Part shown: piece by piece, positions 32,737 to 43,539 of the stretch
Numbering within the stretch: position 1 is the stretch's first letter
Layout: each line of letters opens with the position of its first letter
Origin: Blastomussa wellsi
Lineage: Eukaryota; Cnidaria; Anthozoa; Scleractinia; Plerogyridae
Reading direction: 5' to 3'
Length of the DNA stretch: 64,000 nt
NCBI GenBank assembly: GCA_947652115.1
Contig: OX393573.1
Location: 3,422,498-3,486,497 of the forward strand
Made by a program: the position numbers and the translations under genes
The notes under the pieces: model-generated
The model's input: the letters and a program-made list of their open reading frames with translations, nothing else
What the model was told of the DNA's origin: nothing
Database searches by the model: none

Positions 32737-35120
32737 TTAACGCTTTCCCTTGCTGACATCCATCATCCTTTTGGAGCCATGATGACAGTTGTCGCCCAGC
32801 CAATCGTAGTTCTTTCCGCCAGCCTTGACATAATCTGCCACTGTAGTCCCAGGCTGCGCGGGTTGAGAGCCTCCTGATTTCCAGGCTCCACTCATATGCT
32901 TGGCATTGGTAACCACTGTCTGGCCTAAGATAATGAAGTAATAAAATGAAAACATCATTTTTTTTCCTAAATTTCGTTGAACTAAGGCTGCTTTAAAACT
33001 GAAAGATGTTGTTGCTAGAATATATATTACTTGAGTCTCCGTATCCTGAGCCCTTGTGTACGAGCCAGCGGTCACCACTATTTGTGGTCACCACGACACC
33101 AGAGTGCTTAATGCCAACTGACCCTCCCGACCCCCCTAGGGGTCTGGTCACGTGCTCTACCGATGCCACACCAGAGTTGTACAGTCCAGTGAGTCTCTGT
33201 TTAGAGGTGATGTCATGAGGTCGTCTTGCGCTTGACGAGGAACTGGATGAAGAACTGGAAAACAAACAAATTAATATCAAAACATATTGAATTTCTCCGT
33301 TTGGGCGGCAGGTAAACTGGTGAAATGGCTTTGAAACATTTTGTCAGATGGTATCAGACTATGATGTATCAGTTTGATTCTCGTGATGTTTTCGTGAACA
33401 AAGCCAGGTTTTTGTTATCTCTTGGCAGTTCTCGAAATATTATGGGTACTATTTGTGATCCAGTCAAAAATATATACATCAGATAAATTTTTGTCGCTTG
33501 GTATTGTCAAGAGCAAGAAACGGGCTTGTTCCTCGATTAAGCAATTCTAAATCACCTTTTGTTTGCTCTTAAGTATTCATGTTTATTTTTGCTATTGCGT
33601 TGGAAAAATGTGGGGTATCTTAACTGAATCCTTCTTATAAACATCACGAAAAACTATGGGACATGAAAACGGAGTCTACCTGAATATTAGCCAATACAAA
33701 GTTTATTTTTTGTCTTTTTTTTTTTGGAAAGGGGAGATGGCTTTTTTTCGGAATTTATACGTTATGTTGAGAAACATGGAAATATATATGGTCATATGTT
33801 ATATGGAAACAAAATCCACTTCCAGATCTTATTCTCTGATTTAGACTTTTCTAGGAAATTAATCAAAGTATGTTTATACATGTCATTTGAGGGCAAATTC
33901 CATTTCCAAGAAACAAGAGAAGTTAATTATTTATACTGCGTCACGAGCAAAACAGGTCTGACCTTGAAAGTGGCGAAATTGATATCAACCGCTTCGATTT
34001 CGATTTCGTCAAAAGCCGAACGCCATTAACTATGAACAGTGAACAATAGGGTGTTAAAGTTTGCAAAAGTTCATTTCTATGTCAGACATTAGACCCTTTA
34101 GTCTTCTCTTATTAAACTCTAGTGAAGTAGAAGGCCTATCAGTCGCGTTCCCCCCCAAAAACAACTATATACAAACCAAAATACAGCTACCAAGCAAGCA
34201 GGGCGAAGATATGGCCATATATGGTTGTCAACTACTTAGATTCCAATCTCTGAAATCTCTTCAAAAAGAGAAAACACGAAAACTGATGCGCACAAAATAA
34301 TACGCAGTGCGTCACATGTGAATCAAGTCTTGTTTCAACTCAAGCAAGCAAAGACTCAAGCAAAAATGGTTGAGACGCAAACCTTCGATGGAATAATCAA
34401 GATCGCTGATTAGAACTAGAAAACACTCTGTACAAAACACGCCTAAAAAAATGTCGTTGTACTCCAAGCAGCGCACTAAAAATAACATAAACACAGAAAT
34501 AAAAATAAGCTAGGAAATATCAAGAAAACACAATGAAAACGCCAATGATTAGATTTCCACTGGAATTTAGTTCAAACATAAAATGCATATATATTAAAGG
34601 AGCAGTGTCGCGGCATTTCCCATTTACTTTCAAATTGAAGAAGTTTTCTAATGCCGAAAAACACCAACGGGATAATAAAATGCTGAAATTATACAAGGAT
34701 TGTTTCGAATGAAAACGATATAGACCGATTTCAAGATGAGTTTCCGTGACGTAGCTCCTTTAAATAATTTATTAAATGCACTTTCGAAAACAAAGTTCGT
34801 CTTTCTTCCGCTTTCGTTTCTTTAGCCGAACGCGGAACTGGTTTCTCCAAAACTTGTACTCTGATCATTTACCTCAGTTATATTCAGTGTTGTATATATT
34901 ACACATCAAAAACTGTTAGTATTTTCAGTCACTAAAACTATACCGTCCCGGAAAAGCTTAGATCGACAGAAAACTCGAATCTAATTCACAAGGAAGATAC
35001 ATGAACGAAAAGTAGTAATTTATGTATACTGTAATGATGATTGTCTAATAGTCGGATGTTAGTGTATCTAGCCTAGTTTGGCGTGAACTTATTCTTGATG
35101 ATCTTAATCACTTACCTCAT
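32737..35120 (-). CDS. LRAT/NlpC-P60-like small protein, 3 exons (138 aa)
   Basis: On the minus strand the coding exons are 35120-35116 (only ATGAG), 33254-33031 and 32924-32737. Splice sites are GT-AG and phases 2 and 1 agree, giving 417 nt or 138 residues. The protein starts with a run of nine Ser. His52 (KHSGVVV), His68 (WLVHKGSG) and Cys123 (GDNCHHG) have the order and rough spacing of the catalytic His-His-Cys set of circularly permuted NlpC/P60 proteins such as LRAT and HRASLS (which have an NCEHF motif). Those enzymes are acyltransferases or phospholipases, but substrate and activity here are unknown. There is no signal peptide. A C-terminal membrane anchor, usual in HRASLS, is also missing. 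The tiny first coding exon is supported by the phase fit and by a TATA-like site upstream. Other papain-fold families (PPPDE) are possible. Confidence 0.75.
34594..34763. mobile_element. MITE of the AAAGGAGC-terminus family, copy 2 (in intron 1 of the LRAT-like gene)
   Basis: 'ttaaaggagcagtgtcgcgg' and 'gtgacgtagctcctttaaa' are the inverted ends. The interior 'tctaatgccgaaaaacacc' and 'gggataataaaatgctgaaa' recur at 61573-61623. Confidence 0.7.
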
Positions 35121-35221
35121 TTTGGCTTATATTCAGAAAGCGCAGGAGAACGCTACCTTAGGACTGCTGAATTAGCTAGTTCGACTGACAACTGGGCGTG
35201 CGAGCGACTCGGTAACATCAA

Positions 35222-35230
35222 GTATATATC
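35222..35230 (-). promoter_or_regulatory. TATA-like element of the LRAT-like gene
   Basis: GATATATAC on the minus strand lies about 100 bp before the ATG at 35120, a position that fits a short 5' UTR. The evidence is by motif and spacing only. Confidence 0.35.
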
Positions 35231-35390
35231 AGTCTAGGCGCATGCGCCTGCAGCTTAACCAATCGCTAGCTAACACGTAAGGCTAAAACTTTTTCTTAAA
35301 TCCCGTACCAACAACAACAGCAACAAAACCTTTATTATAGTGTCTGAAAAGATTTAGCTGAGAAGCTAATTGGGGACACTGTCATTCTTT

Positions 35391-35543
35391 ACTTGCACAA
35401 ATCCCACATCTTTACCCCCCAAACTTTTGCATAATCATTGTTTGCAATTTCTCCTGGGACATGAAGATGTTCCAAGGGAAATCTAAAACAATGCCTATGC
35501 AAATCTTTTGGGGGTAGAAGCAGTGTATTTGGGATTGTGCAAG
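35391..35543. mobile_element. Short MITE with CTTGCACAAATCCCA termini
   Basis: 'acttgcacaaatccca' and 'tgggattgtgcaagt' are inverted. Inner words 'tgcataatcattgttt' and 'aaaacaatgcctatgca' are also inverted. It is preceded by a retroelement-like tail at about 35325-35385. Confidence 0.65.
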
Positions 35544-36296
35544 TAGAGAATAAAAAAATAAAAAAGAGATATATTTACATATGTAAAATACTTTTAAAAA
35601 CCTAATGAATTTATACATATTAAAATTACCTCCAGTTAATTACCTATGAATATTAATTAAAATCTATTTTCCATGAAATAAAATTAAAATGAACATAAAT
35701 GACAATTTTCACAACTGTCCTCAAGCACGTTTGCCAAGTCTCTTTGTCTTATATTTCTGATAAAAATATTCAGGTTATCACTATATTTATCTTCACGAGA
35801 TAATTTAGACCACAAATATGGACCCTGGTATCTTAAAGAGTGTTTCCATATCTCACAGATTGAAACCTTGGTATCTTGAAGTCATTTTCATTACGAAGCT
35901 TATATGTCTCGTTTCATTTTCTTCATGCAGCAGAACTCTTCGTATCACTTGTTTCATCGTATTTATCTTTTGATATGACCATGAATAACCTGCTACTCAT
36001 GAATTGGGAAAGATCTCGAAAAATCTCGAGATGAAACTCCTTTTTATTCTGTTGAGTGTCCTTGTAATACTCATACTGATTGCTATCCTGGGTCTATAAT
36101 ACACCTATAATTTTGTTTTATCAACTAGGTTGATAATGTGAATTGGCCACCGTAAAGAGATTCAAGAGCTGACGTTTCGAGCGTTAGCCCTTCGTCGGAG
36201 CGAATCAAGGAATTGTGGGTCGTGTGTTTTTTATATATAGAAAGATGGAGCTTCGCTATTGGCTGGTGCCTGGTAACGTGAAAACAACGGAATAAA

Positions 36297-36752
36297 TTAG
36301 TTGAATGAAAAGCGTTCGTTGATATCGTGAGGATTAAGAGTGCCGATTTGGAAAATAAATTTTTGTTCTAGAGTTTTGCGGCTTTCAGTGTTTCCTTGGT
36401 GAAGGGAAAGGCCGCAGACTGCCATATGTTGCTTAGAATGATTAGGGAGATTGAAGTGTCTCGCGACCGGTTTCGATGCATTTTTGTCGTCTTTCTCTAC
36501 GTGCCGAAGGTGTTCTCGGAATCGGTCGCCAAGTCGTCTCCCTGTTTCGCCGATGTATAACTTTTTGCAAAGAGTGCAAGTTATACAGTAGATGGCATTG
36601 GCTGAGGTACAGGTGAAATGATCAGTGATTTTGATAGATCGCTTGGGTCCCGATATTTTGTCAACGTTGTGAATGAAAGGGTATGTTTTGCATCGTGCGC
36701 GAGCGCATTTAAAAGTTCCGGGTTGATCACTTGTTTGGAATGAACTTCTCAC
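36297..36752 (-). pseudogene. PLE GIY-YIG endonuclease frame
   Basis: The 151-codon frame carries the GIY-YIG core (IYC...LYIGETGRRLGDRFREHL), with the downstream Arg and His of the family and a conserved basic patch. It joins the RT frame by a one-base shift, so it would not be made as one protein. It lies inside the element above. Confidence 0.8.
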
Positions 36753-36790
36753 TAAAAAGTTACCTATGTTTTTGTCGCGTTTGAATGATA

Positions 36791-37396
36791 TTATGGCGGT
36801 TGCGAAAAGATTCTACCAGTGTCGGGATCATTTTGAAGTAATTTAAAGTTTTTGAGAATGATGGATTTAACTGCGTGGTTGTGAGGGTGAAATGTGAGGG
36901 TGAATGGAATTCTGTGGCTGTTTTCTCTCTGTGACGTTTGTAGTGCTGACTGTCGATCAATTTGTTGGACGCGATGATGGCCCGCTTGAACAACAGAAGC
37001 AGGATAGCCGTGTTTGTCGAAGAAATTGCACATTTCCTCTGATTTTAAGGAAAAGTCAGAGTCGTCATTACAAAGACGGCGAAGTCTAAGAAGCTTAGAA
37101 TAAGGAATATAATTCTTGACATGTGATGGATGTGAAGAAGAATACAACAAATAACTATGAGAATCTGTGGGTTTGTAGTGCACACTGGTGCATAAACCGT
37201 TGCCTTCGATAGAAACTTTGATATCCCGGAATGCTAAGGAAGTATCGGAAATTTCCCAGGTATATTTGAGGACAGAATGAAACGAATTAACAGCGGTTAT
37301 AAATTGATTGAGATCCTCTCTGGTAGAAGAGGTTGCGCCGATACAGTCGTCAATGTAGCGACGATAGAGTTCAAATCCTGAAAGAACTAGACGCAT
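36791..37396 (-). pseudogene. PLE reverse transcriptase, C-terminal fragment
   Basis: 201 codons begin just before the catalytic YIDD (residues 13-16) and run through the thumb region. Motifs upstream of YIDD are absent. It is adjacent to the GIY-YIG frame. Confidence 0.8.
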
Positions 37397-37900
37397 AACT
37401 GTTTGTACTCGGGCTTCTCTTTAGGAAATCAACCCCAGGGGATACTCGAAGTATACATGACGGGGGGCTCCGACGTATTTTAGGGTTAGCTCAAGTTATA
37501 CGTGAATGGTGCCCACGTGGCTACCAGTAAACCTGCCTTAGTTTCAAGGCCTCGCGATTCGTTTACAACGTTTGATATTGGTCGACCTAACAACTCGGAC
37601 AAACTGCTCTACAGATTGCCATTACAGATCAAGGACTTAGCTCTCTGGGAAAGGGAACTTTCCTAGCAGGAATTAAAATCAGGTAAGTTACTTGTATCAA
37701 ACCTTTTCATATATTTGTATATGGGTTAAAATAAGACTACATGCTCTCCAATTTCATTTGATGGACGGAATAACTATAGAAATATACAAATATATAAATA
37801 TACGAAGGGCTAACGCTCGAAACGGCAGCAATTGAATCTCTTTACGGTGGCCAATTGACATTATCAACCCAGTTGATGAAACCAAATTATATTGTTATAC

Positions 37901-37945
<45 letters not shown>

Positions 37946-38527
37946 CTACTACTCGGAAGCTCTGGCGGAGGATCGCGTGACGACCCGAAGAGCGTTTGCG
38001 AGCCGGGCTCTGAAATTAGAAGAGCTCAACGTAGACCGAGTACCGTGTATAATGTTCATGAAAATATTTATTTTTTGTTTTTTGATTTAATGAGATGTTT
38101 CCTCTTTTCAGCAATGAATGTGCAGTCCAGTCGACACAGTGAATCATAAAACTAAGGGACCAAGACTAGAGTAAGAAATAATTAATTAAAATCGTTGCAC
38201 TATAATCGTTGCATAACACCCCCAGTTATTGGTAGAACATGCATTTTCGTCTTAAAAAATAAACCCTTGCGGTTTCCCGAGTGAATTTGGAAGTAATCGA
38301 AGGCATATGTAAACTACGCCTAAAGCAGGCATGTCTTTACCGTCCACGCTAAACAAACCTTGTGTGCTTTCCTTTAATTGAAAGTTACATAGTTTTCTGT
38401 ATGTGACTGGCTCAGAGATGACTAAAACCGACTTTAATACAGCTCTAAAAGACGACCTACCAGTGTTATGTCTTGTTCTCAGAAACGAGAGCACAGCCGA
38501 TGAACGCGGCGGCCGCCACGCAATTCT

Positions 38528-38796
38528 CCATTCTCGTTCCCAGAACCACTTGTCCTTCTTAGCCGGCTAGGCCTGTAGCCGAGGAACAAGTGGCTCTGGG
38601 GACACATGATTCGATTGGCTGAAATCTAACAAAGGGAGTCCAATCACATCTACCATTTTAAACGTGCTAATGATTTGTGATTGGACTCCCTTTGTTTGAT
38701 TTCAGCCAATCGAATCATGTGTCCCCAGAGCCACTTGTTCCTCGTGCACAGGCCCAGCCGGCTAAGAGGGACAAATGGCTCTGGGGACGAGAATGG
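38528..38796. repeat. Palindrome, about 125-bp arms, built from the CCACTTGT/AGCCGGCT repeat
   Basis: Both arms run from 'ccattctcgt.cccagaacca' through 'tagccggct', 'cacatgattcgattggctga' and 'gggagtccaatcaca' to a short centre near 38662. The distal parts match the single copy at 13155-13250. Confidence 0.8.
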
Positions 38797-38799
38797 CAA

Positions 38800-39629
38800 T
38801 TCTCGCGCTTTGCCGCTTCTCGTTACCAGTCCCCACTTTTTTGCTTTAAGGCGATAAAAGACTAGGGAGAAATGATGTCATGGCGAAGGTTGCGGGGCAG
38901 ACTGTGAATAGCATTCCCGCAAGGCAATGCGCTCTAGTCAAATCACCTCAGGAGCTACTGGGTACGAGTCTGGGTTAGAGTAGGTTGTGCACAAGACAAC
39001 ATCTCTCAAATAATTACTCGGTTCATAAACTGCGGGTGCCCCTGTATTCTATCTTAGCTAGCCAGCAAGCAGCAAAAAGTAAAGAAACAAGAAACAGAAT
39101 TTGGTCACGCGAAACGTCCCCCTCTCATACCTTTCCCCGTGCACCTGTTTTGCTTTTCATGAAGAATGCCAGTCAGTAGTCCGTTGATCTTATGGTGTTT
39201 ATTTTATTTACAGATGTTACATATATCACCATAGGGACGACAGAATCTAAAGATGTTCAGTGGCGGACGCTGCTTTCCTAGAGTCAACATAGCTTGCAGA
39301 CTAATGCACATGTTTATTAGGCTGTGTCTTAGAGAATATTTTTTGCGCATTTATTATTGTGCCACTTGAACAAATAAATTTATTATCGTGAATTAGCTTT
39401 TTGCCTTCTTCTTTGAGTAGGGTTGAAGAAAGGCTGATATAAGGGAAATACATGAGGATGCACAGTGCAACAGGCGAGCAAACACAAAACGCAGAAGTGA
39501 ACCCACGGCACAGCAAATACATGGGGAACTTAGTTTTTCGCTTTTCGCTTTTCCACCATTCTTCTGCGCAAAGCTGCCCAGACGGAAGAGCACGAACAGG
39601 ACTCGAGGTCCTATGCGAGGTGCTCCAGC
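38800..39629. other. Gene-free stretch
   Basis: No gene was supported. Short frames on both strands at 39301-39748 overlap a SINE border and have no domain. Confidence 0.35.
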
Positions 39630-39938
39630 CAACCCACGTGCGCATGCACCCTGACAGACCAGAAAGACCAGACCACTACACCGGGAACTACATGTCCTAC
39701 TCTTTGCGAACAGGGTGTGGGTTCTTTAACATCCCACAGAGTTATTAGGAACAGAGTTATTAGGAACAAGGATTGTGAGACGGGACCTACAGTTTATCGT
39801 CCTCATCCGAGAAGACTAGAAAGTCTAACCATTTGCAGATGACGTTACAAAGGCAGCACTTTCTCCTCAGCCGAGGTTTGAACCCGCGACCTCCCGCACG
39901 GCAGTCCGGCCCTCTACCAACTGAGCTAACCGGTCGGC
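39630..39938 (-). mobile_element. tRNA-derived SINE of a second family, minus strand
   Basis: On the minus strand the head (39938-39870) has a good A box (TTAGCTCAGTTGGTAGAG) and B box (GGGTTCAAACC), as in a tRNA. It is followed by a conserved-looking body ('gaggacgataaactgtaggt', 'gtgggatgttaaagaaccca'). A 15-bp duplication ('agagttattaggaac') occurs inside. The body differs from that of the 12745/42003 family. Confidence 0.8.
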
Positions 39939-39952
39939 GGTTAGCTCACTGG

Positions 39953-40210
39953 GAACCCACTGGGAAGCCATGGAGGGGGGGGGAGGGGTGGGGTTTTGCG
40001 GGATTTGGTTTCATTGTAGCGATGGGTGTCAGTCAAGGGAGAGTGAAGCTAACTGCGATAACCCTAATCTTACCACTTGGTGGGAACCCACTGGCCATGG
40101 AAATCCATGATGGGGGCGGATATGGGGAGCGTGCGGGATTTGGTGTCAGAGAAGGAATGGCTAGCAGTCAAGGTAGAGTGAATCTAACTGATAACCCTGA
40201 TCCTACCGCT
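39953..40210 (+). repeat. Tandem duplication, about 130-bp unit, 2 copies
   Basis: Both units run 'gaacccactgg', 'ccatgga', 'gggg', 'gtgcgggatttggt' (or 'tttgcgggatttggt'), 'gtcaagg.agagtgaa.ctaac', 'ataaccct' and 'atc.tacc'. The duplication abuts the head of the SINE. Confidence 0.65.
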
Positions 40211-40652
40211 AATCCTACTCGAGCTCTAAAATTGAGAATAGGGTTCAAAGGCGACAGACCACAATCTCAATGTTGGCTCCTGTAATAAATATCTAATTGC
40301 CATAACCGTTCATCAGTAGGATGCCTAAAATGCTTGTAATTCCACAATTGGTTTCGGCTCCATTAAATCCTATACCAATTGCAGAACATTTCAGGTGGAG
40401 CCACCCACGATGTGAGCACAGTTACTGACAAGAAAAAGTAATAAGGAAAACAACGAAAAATAAATTAAACCGTTAAATTGCGAACTAAGCATACACGTCA
40501 ACTAAATAAACCAAACACGCGCACCACATACGAAAATGCGCGCGCGCGCCTTCAAATCCAAATGAAGGACCCGGAAGCAGCGCGTATAAATGAATTAGAG
40601 TTACAAAGACGAAGTAACAATTACAAACAAGCAAAGGATACGTTGTTGGTTC

Positions 40653-41498
40653 TCAATCACAAACCGCTGATCTCAATTCCCGAAGTGTAATGTCATATTT
40701 AACGCGAATGATTTCACCGTGGCGCTTGAAGAATTTATTAAACGATTTGAGAAGCGTAGTAGTGTTGAAGCCTTGGTGACGAAGACGTGAAGAAAGACCA
40801 CGAAGCCTGTCTATAAAGTCCAATTTGGATGAGCAAATTCTTGCATATCGCACCAATTGAGATATGTAAACACCATAGGCCGGATTGGCTGGGATGTTGC
40901 TGTCCATATGAGGAAAGTTTACAATCCGGAATGAGAAGTCGTCTCTCTTGTCGTAGACACTTATTCGACAAGGTGTGTTGTCGTCTCCCTGAATGATCTT
41001 AATGTCAAGATAACACACTTCATTTGAAGCCAAGGTAGTGTTTTTCAGTTCCAGTTCTGACGGGTAAATTTCGTGGATAAAATTTCCAAAATTCGCATTG
41101 TTGACGCTGAATAAATCGTCGATATAGCGAAAGGTATTGCTGAATGTTGCGGCCTTTGACATGTCTTGTTTCATAGTTTTTAGCATGAAGTCGTACTCGA
41201 AAGTGTGGAGAAAGAGATCAGCCAATAACGGCGCACTATTAGTGCCCATCGGTATACCAATAACTTGCCGAAAAACTGAGTTTCCGAAACGGACGTAGAT
41301 GTTGTCGATAAGAAAGTCAATAGCACAGCAAAGTTCTCTACAAGAAAAGTAACTGTATTTCGACGACTTCTTATCATTCGTCCAGAAAGTGCATGAGAGC
41401 CAATCCTTCTCTTGCACTCGGCCAACCCTTGCCTTGATCATTTCCAGTAGGTACCGAAAAAATAAAACGAGCTGAGAAAACACGAAGGTACAAACCAA
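40653..41498 (-). pseudogene. Reverse transcriptase fragment of a second retroelement
   Basis: 281 codons on the minus strand without a stop. Motif B is GIPMGTNSAPLLADLFLH and motif C is RYIDDLF (YIDD at about 125-128 of the frame), followed by LDIKI and ISVYDKRDDFSFRIVNFP. The frame begins at a TTG, so the true N-terminus is missing or lies in an upstream exon. I cannot fix the clade: the sequence differs from the PLE at 36.8 kb and no GIY-YIG follows. It is a 5'-truncated element. Confidence 0.75.
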
Positions 41499-41619
41499 GT
41501 CACAAACTCACAATTGAACGCAGAATATGCACCGAAACTCACAGGGAAAAGTATTGCAGAAAGCAAGGCAGTGTACGGTTAAAAAACAGTGTAGCTTAGG
41601 ATGCACGAACGAACGGTGT

Positions 41620-42680
41620 AACGGATTAAGAATCCCATGGGTAACGCGCGGGAGACGTTGAATGCGCGGGGGAACGTCGGAGGGAACACACTCGTAACCC
41701 ATAGGGTTAATGCACGGGAAGCAAATTAACGGAACGCATGTCTTGATCGAACTTTCGCAAGAGTGGACGCTGATATCAAGGGGACCTAAGGAGAGTGCAA
41801 TTAGAATGCACGGGAAACGCATGGAAGAGAGAACGAGGAAAAGCATGGTTTTTTGCTCGAGGAAACGCGTGAGGAATAGACGGTGAAGGCAAGACGTAAC
41901 ACGAGACCGCGCGGGTGTGTGTCTCCCAAGGGTTGGGTGTTGGCCAAAGTGGTGACTAGTGTGTCGGATATCTTTAGATGTCGGCACTTACATTATAGAG
42001 GCGCGTGGTGGCCTAATGCTTGTTGCGCTGAGTCTCGGATCTGACGGTCCGGGTTAGAGCTTTGGCCGGAGCACTGTGTTGTGTTCTTGGGCAAGACATT
42101 TTACTCTCACAGAGCCTCTCTCAACCCGGGTGTATAAATGGGTACCGGTGATACAATGCTGGCCATGAAGGTAACCCTGCGATGGACTGGCGTCCCATCC
42201 AGGGAGGAGTAGAAATACTCTCTGTCGCTTCATGCTAAGGAAACCGGGCCTGGTGGACCGCTAGGCTTGTATGCACACTTTACTTTACTTACATGATAAG
42301 CTTTAAGGTTGGGGCTTGCCTAACCTTACTTTTGTAGTTATTTTTTTTAGTAAGGTTTAGGATAAAGAAGCGTTAAGAAGGGACGGGAGAACGCACAGAT
42401 ATGCAGAAGGCATTTATCACGGAACGCACTGTTTGCACGGAGAAAGCACAAAAAAGTTTGAATGTCCTGCTGGGAACGCACGGAGAAAAATTCGCGGGGA
42501 ACGTATAGCGTAACGCAAGGCGGAGCCAAAGTGACACAAGGAAACATTGAGTGAATGTAGAGTGAAAGTATGGAGATAACGGATGGACGATTTAACGGAC
42601 GATTAATCTCATAGGGAGGACTTGTATTGTCCACACGGAGAACATAAGAGAGAACTCTGTGGGAACGCACCGGGTTGGGG
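41620..42680. repeat. Degenerate 'GGAACGCACGG' word-rich DNA split by a SINE
   Basis: 'gggaacgcac', 'aacgcacgg', 'gaacgcatg' and 'acgcgcggg' recur irregularly in 41630-41900 and 42375-42675. The SINE at 42003-42290 sits between. It looks like an old, decayed tandem array, but the spacing is irregular. Confidence 0.35.
42003..42290 (+). mobile_element. tRNA-derived SINE, most complete copy of family 1
   Basis: A tRNA-like head ('cgtggtggcctaatgcttg', then 'ggtccgggttagagctttgg') leads into the body shared with 12745 and 28053, with a 'tttactttactt' end. The B box is mutated (GGTTAGAGCTT), so the copy is probably silent. Confidence 0.75.
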
Positions 42681-43069
42681 TTCTGTCAAAAATGTCTCTT
42701 AAAGTCACTGGTTGGCTTGGCTTTCTCTCTAAAATGACTGTCTGATAAAACAGAATGAACTACTACCAGACACAATTTCAACAACCAAATTAGGTTAATC
42801 GATTCCAAAGTCTGGAATTTTCCCCTTCTTACCCACCAACGCTTGGTCAGTTATTTTAATTAAAATTAAAATTAAATGTGATAGTTTATCTTAAAACCAA
42901 ACACCTGCTAATCACCCATTTGCAAGAGAATGTTGACTGATAATCTCTTGCCGTTCTGTAAGTCACAGAAGTCAAGGGTGATCGGCATGGGGTGGGGCAA
43001 GCGGGTGGGGGTGGGGGTCACGAAGAGGTGCACTATCCCACAATGCCTATAGCTCAGCCAACTTGTCGC

Positions 43070-43292
43070 TTCGACCGTGAAACGAGAGGAGTTTTTACTC
43101 AGATTGATTTGTAATTTATTGGTAAGTGAAGAAGCTTTCCATATGCAATCTAATTTAAAAAACTGAAATGCGTTAGTAAGTAAAAATTCAATGTTTATAC
43201 CTTTTCCTTAATTCCAGTACAGGCAAAGTTTGAATGAAGACGAATGGTGTGACATGTTGACGCCGCCATATTGGATATATTATGAAGGTAGG
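43070..43292 (+). other. Possible two-exon 5' end of an unknown transcript
   Basis: A 'ttattg|gtaagt' donor (about 43121) and an 'attccag' acceptor (about 43218) frame a short second segment with 'gaag|gtaggt' at its end. That segment is open as YRQSLNEDEWCDMLTPPYWI..., with one internal ATG. No further exon was found, and a MITE follows at once. It could be a non-coding RNA start or chance. Confidence 0.22.
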
Positions 43293-43309
43293 TTGTCGTT
43301 TATTGATTA

Positions 43310-43539
43310 AAGTGCCTATGAAATGAAAACCAAGTTAACCTTATTTGAAAGGCATTTCAAAATGATGAAGAATGGTGTTTTCCTTTCTGTAATATCTTAT
43401 CTTGTTTCAGAGATATTCAAGTTTTTAATTATGCAAATTAGATGGCTGATTACGTCACAAGGTTGACAGAAAATGGGCTAAAAACACAAAATTAAGAATA
43501 TCAAATGAAGTTAACTTGTTTTTCATTTCATAGGCATTA
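43310..43539. mobile_element. MITE with AGTGCCTATGAAATGAAAA termini
   Basis: 'gcctatgaaatgaaaaccaa' with 'gttaac' is inverted against 'gttaacttgtttttcatttc' with 'ataggc'. Non-coding. Confidence 0.75.

Larger units (their letters stand above)
36114..37885 (-). mobile_element. Penelope-like retroelement, 5' truncated, with an inverted terminal-repeat piece
   Basis: Reading on the minus strand, 37396-36791 codes the C-terminal part of a reverse transcriptase (YIDD in RRYIDDC, then FRDIKVSI). After a one-base frameshift near 36793, the frame 36752-36297 codes a GIY-YIG endonuclease (NAIYCITCTLCKKLYIGETG). RT followed by GIY-YIG is the hallmark of Penelope-like elements. The RT fingers are missing, so the element is dead by truncation and frameshift. 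Downstream (36114-36200) is a terminal repeat ending 'cgaaacgtc'. An inverted copy of it lies at 37797-37885, as is usual for the 5' flanks of truncated PLEs. The stretch 37400-37796 is unassigned. Confidence 0.85.

Noticed and set aside
39870..39938. Functional tRNA gene on the minus strand
   Set aside because: A and B boxes are good, but the acceptor stem does not close and a SINE body follows directly.
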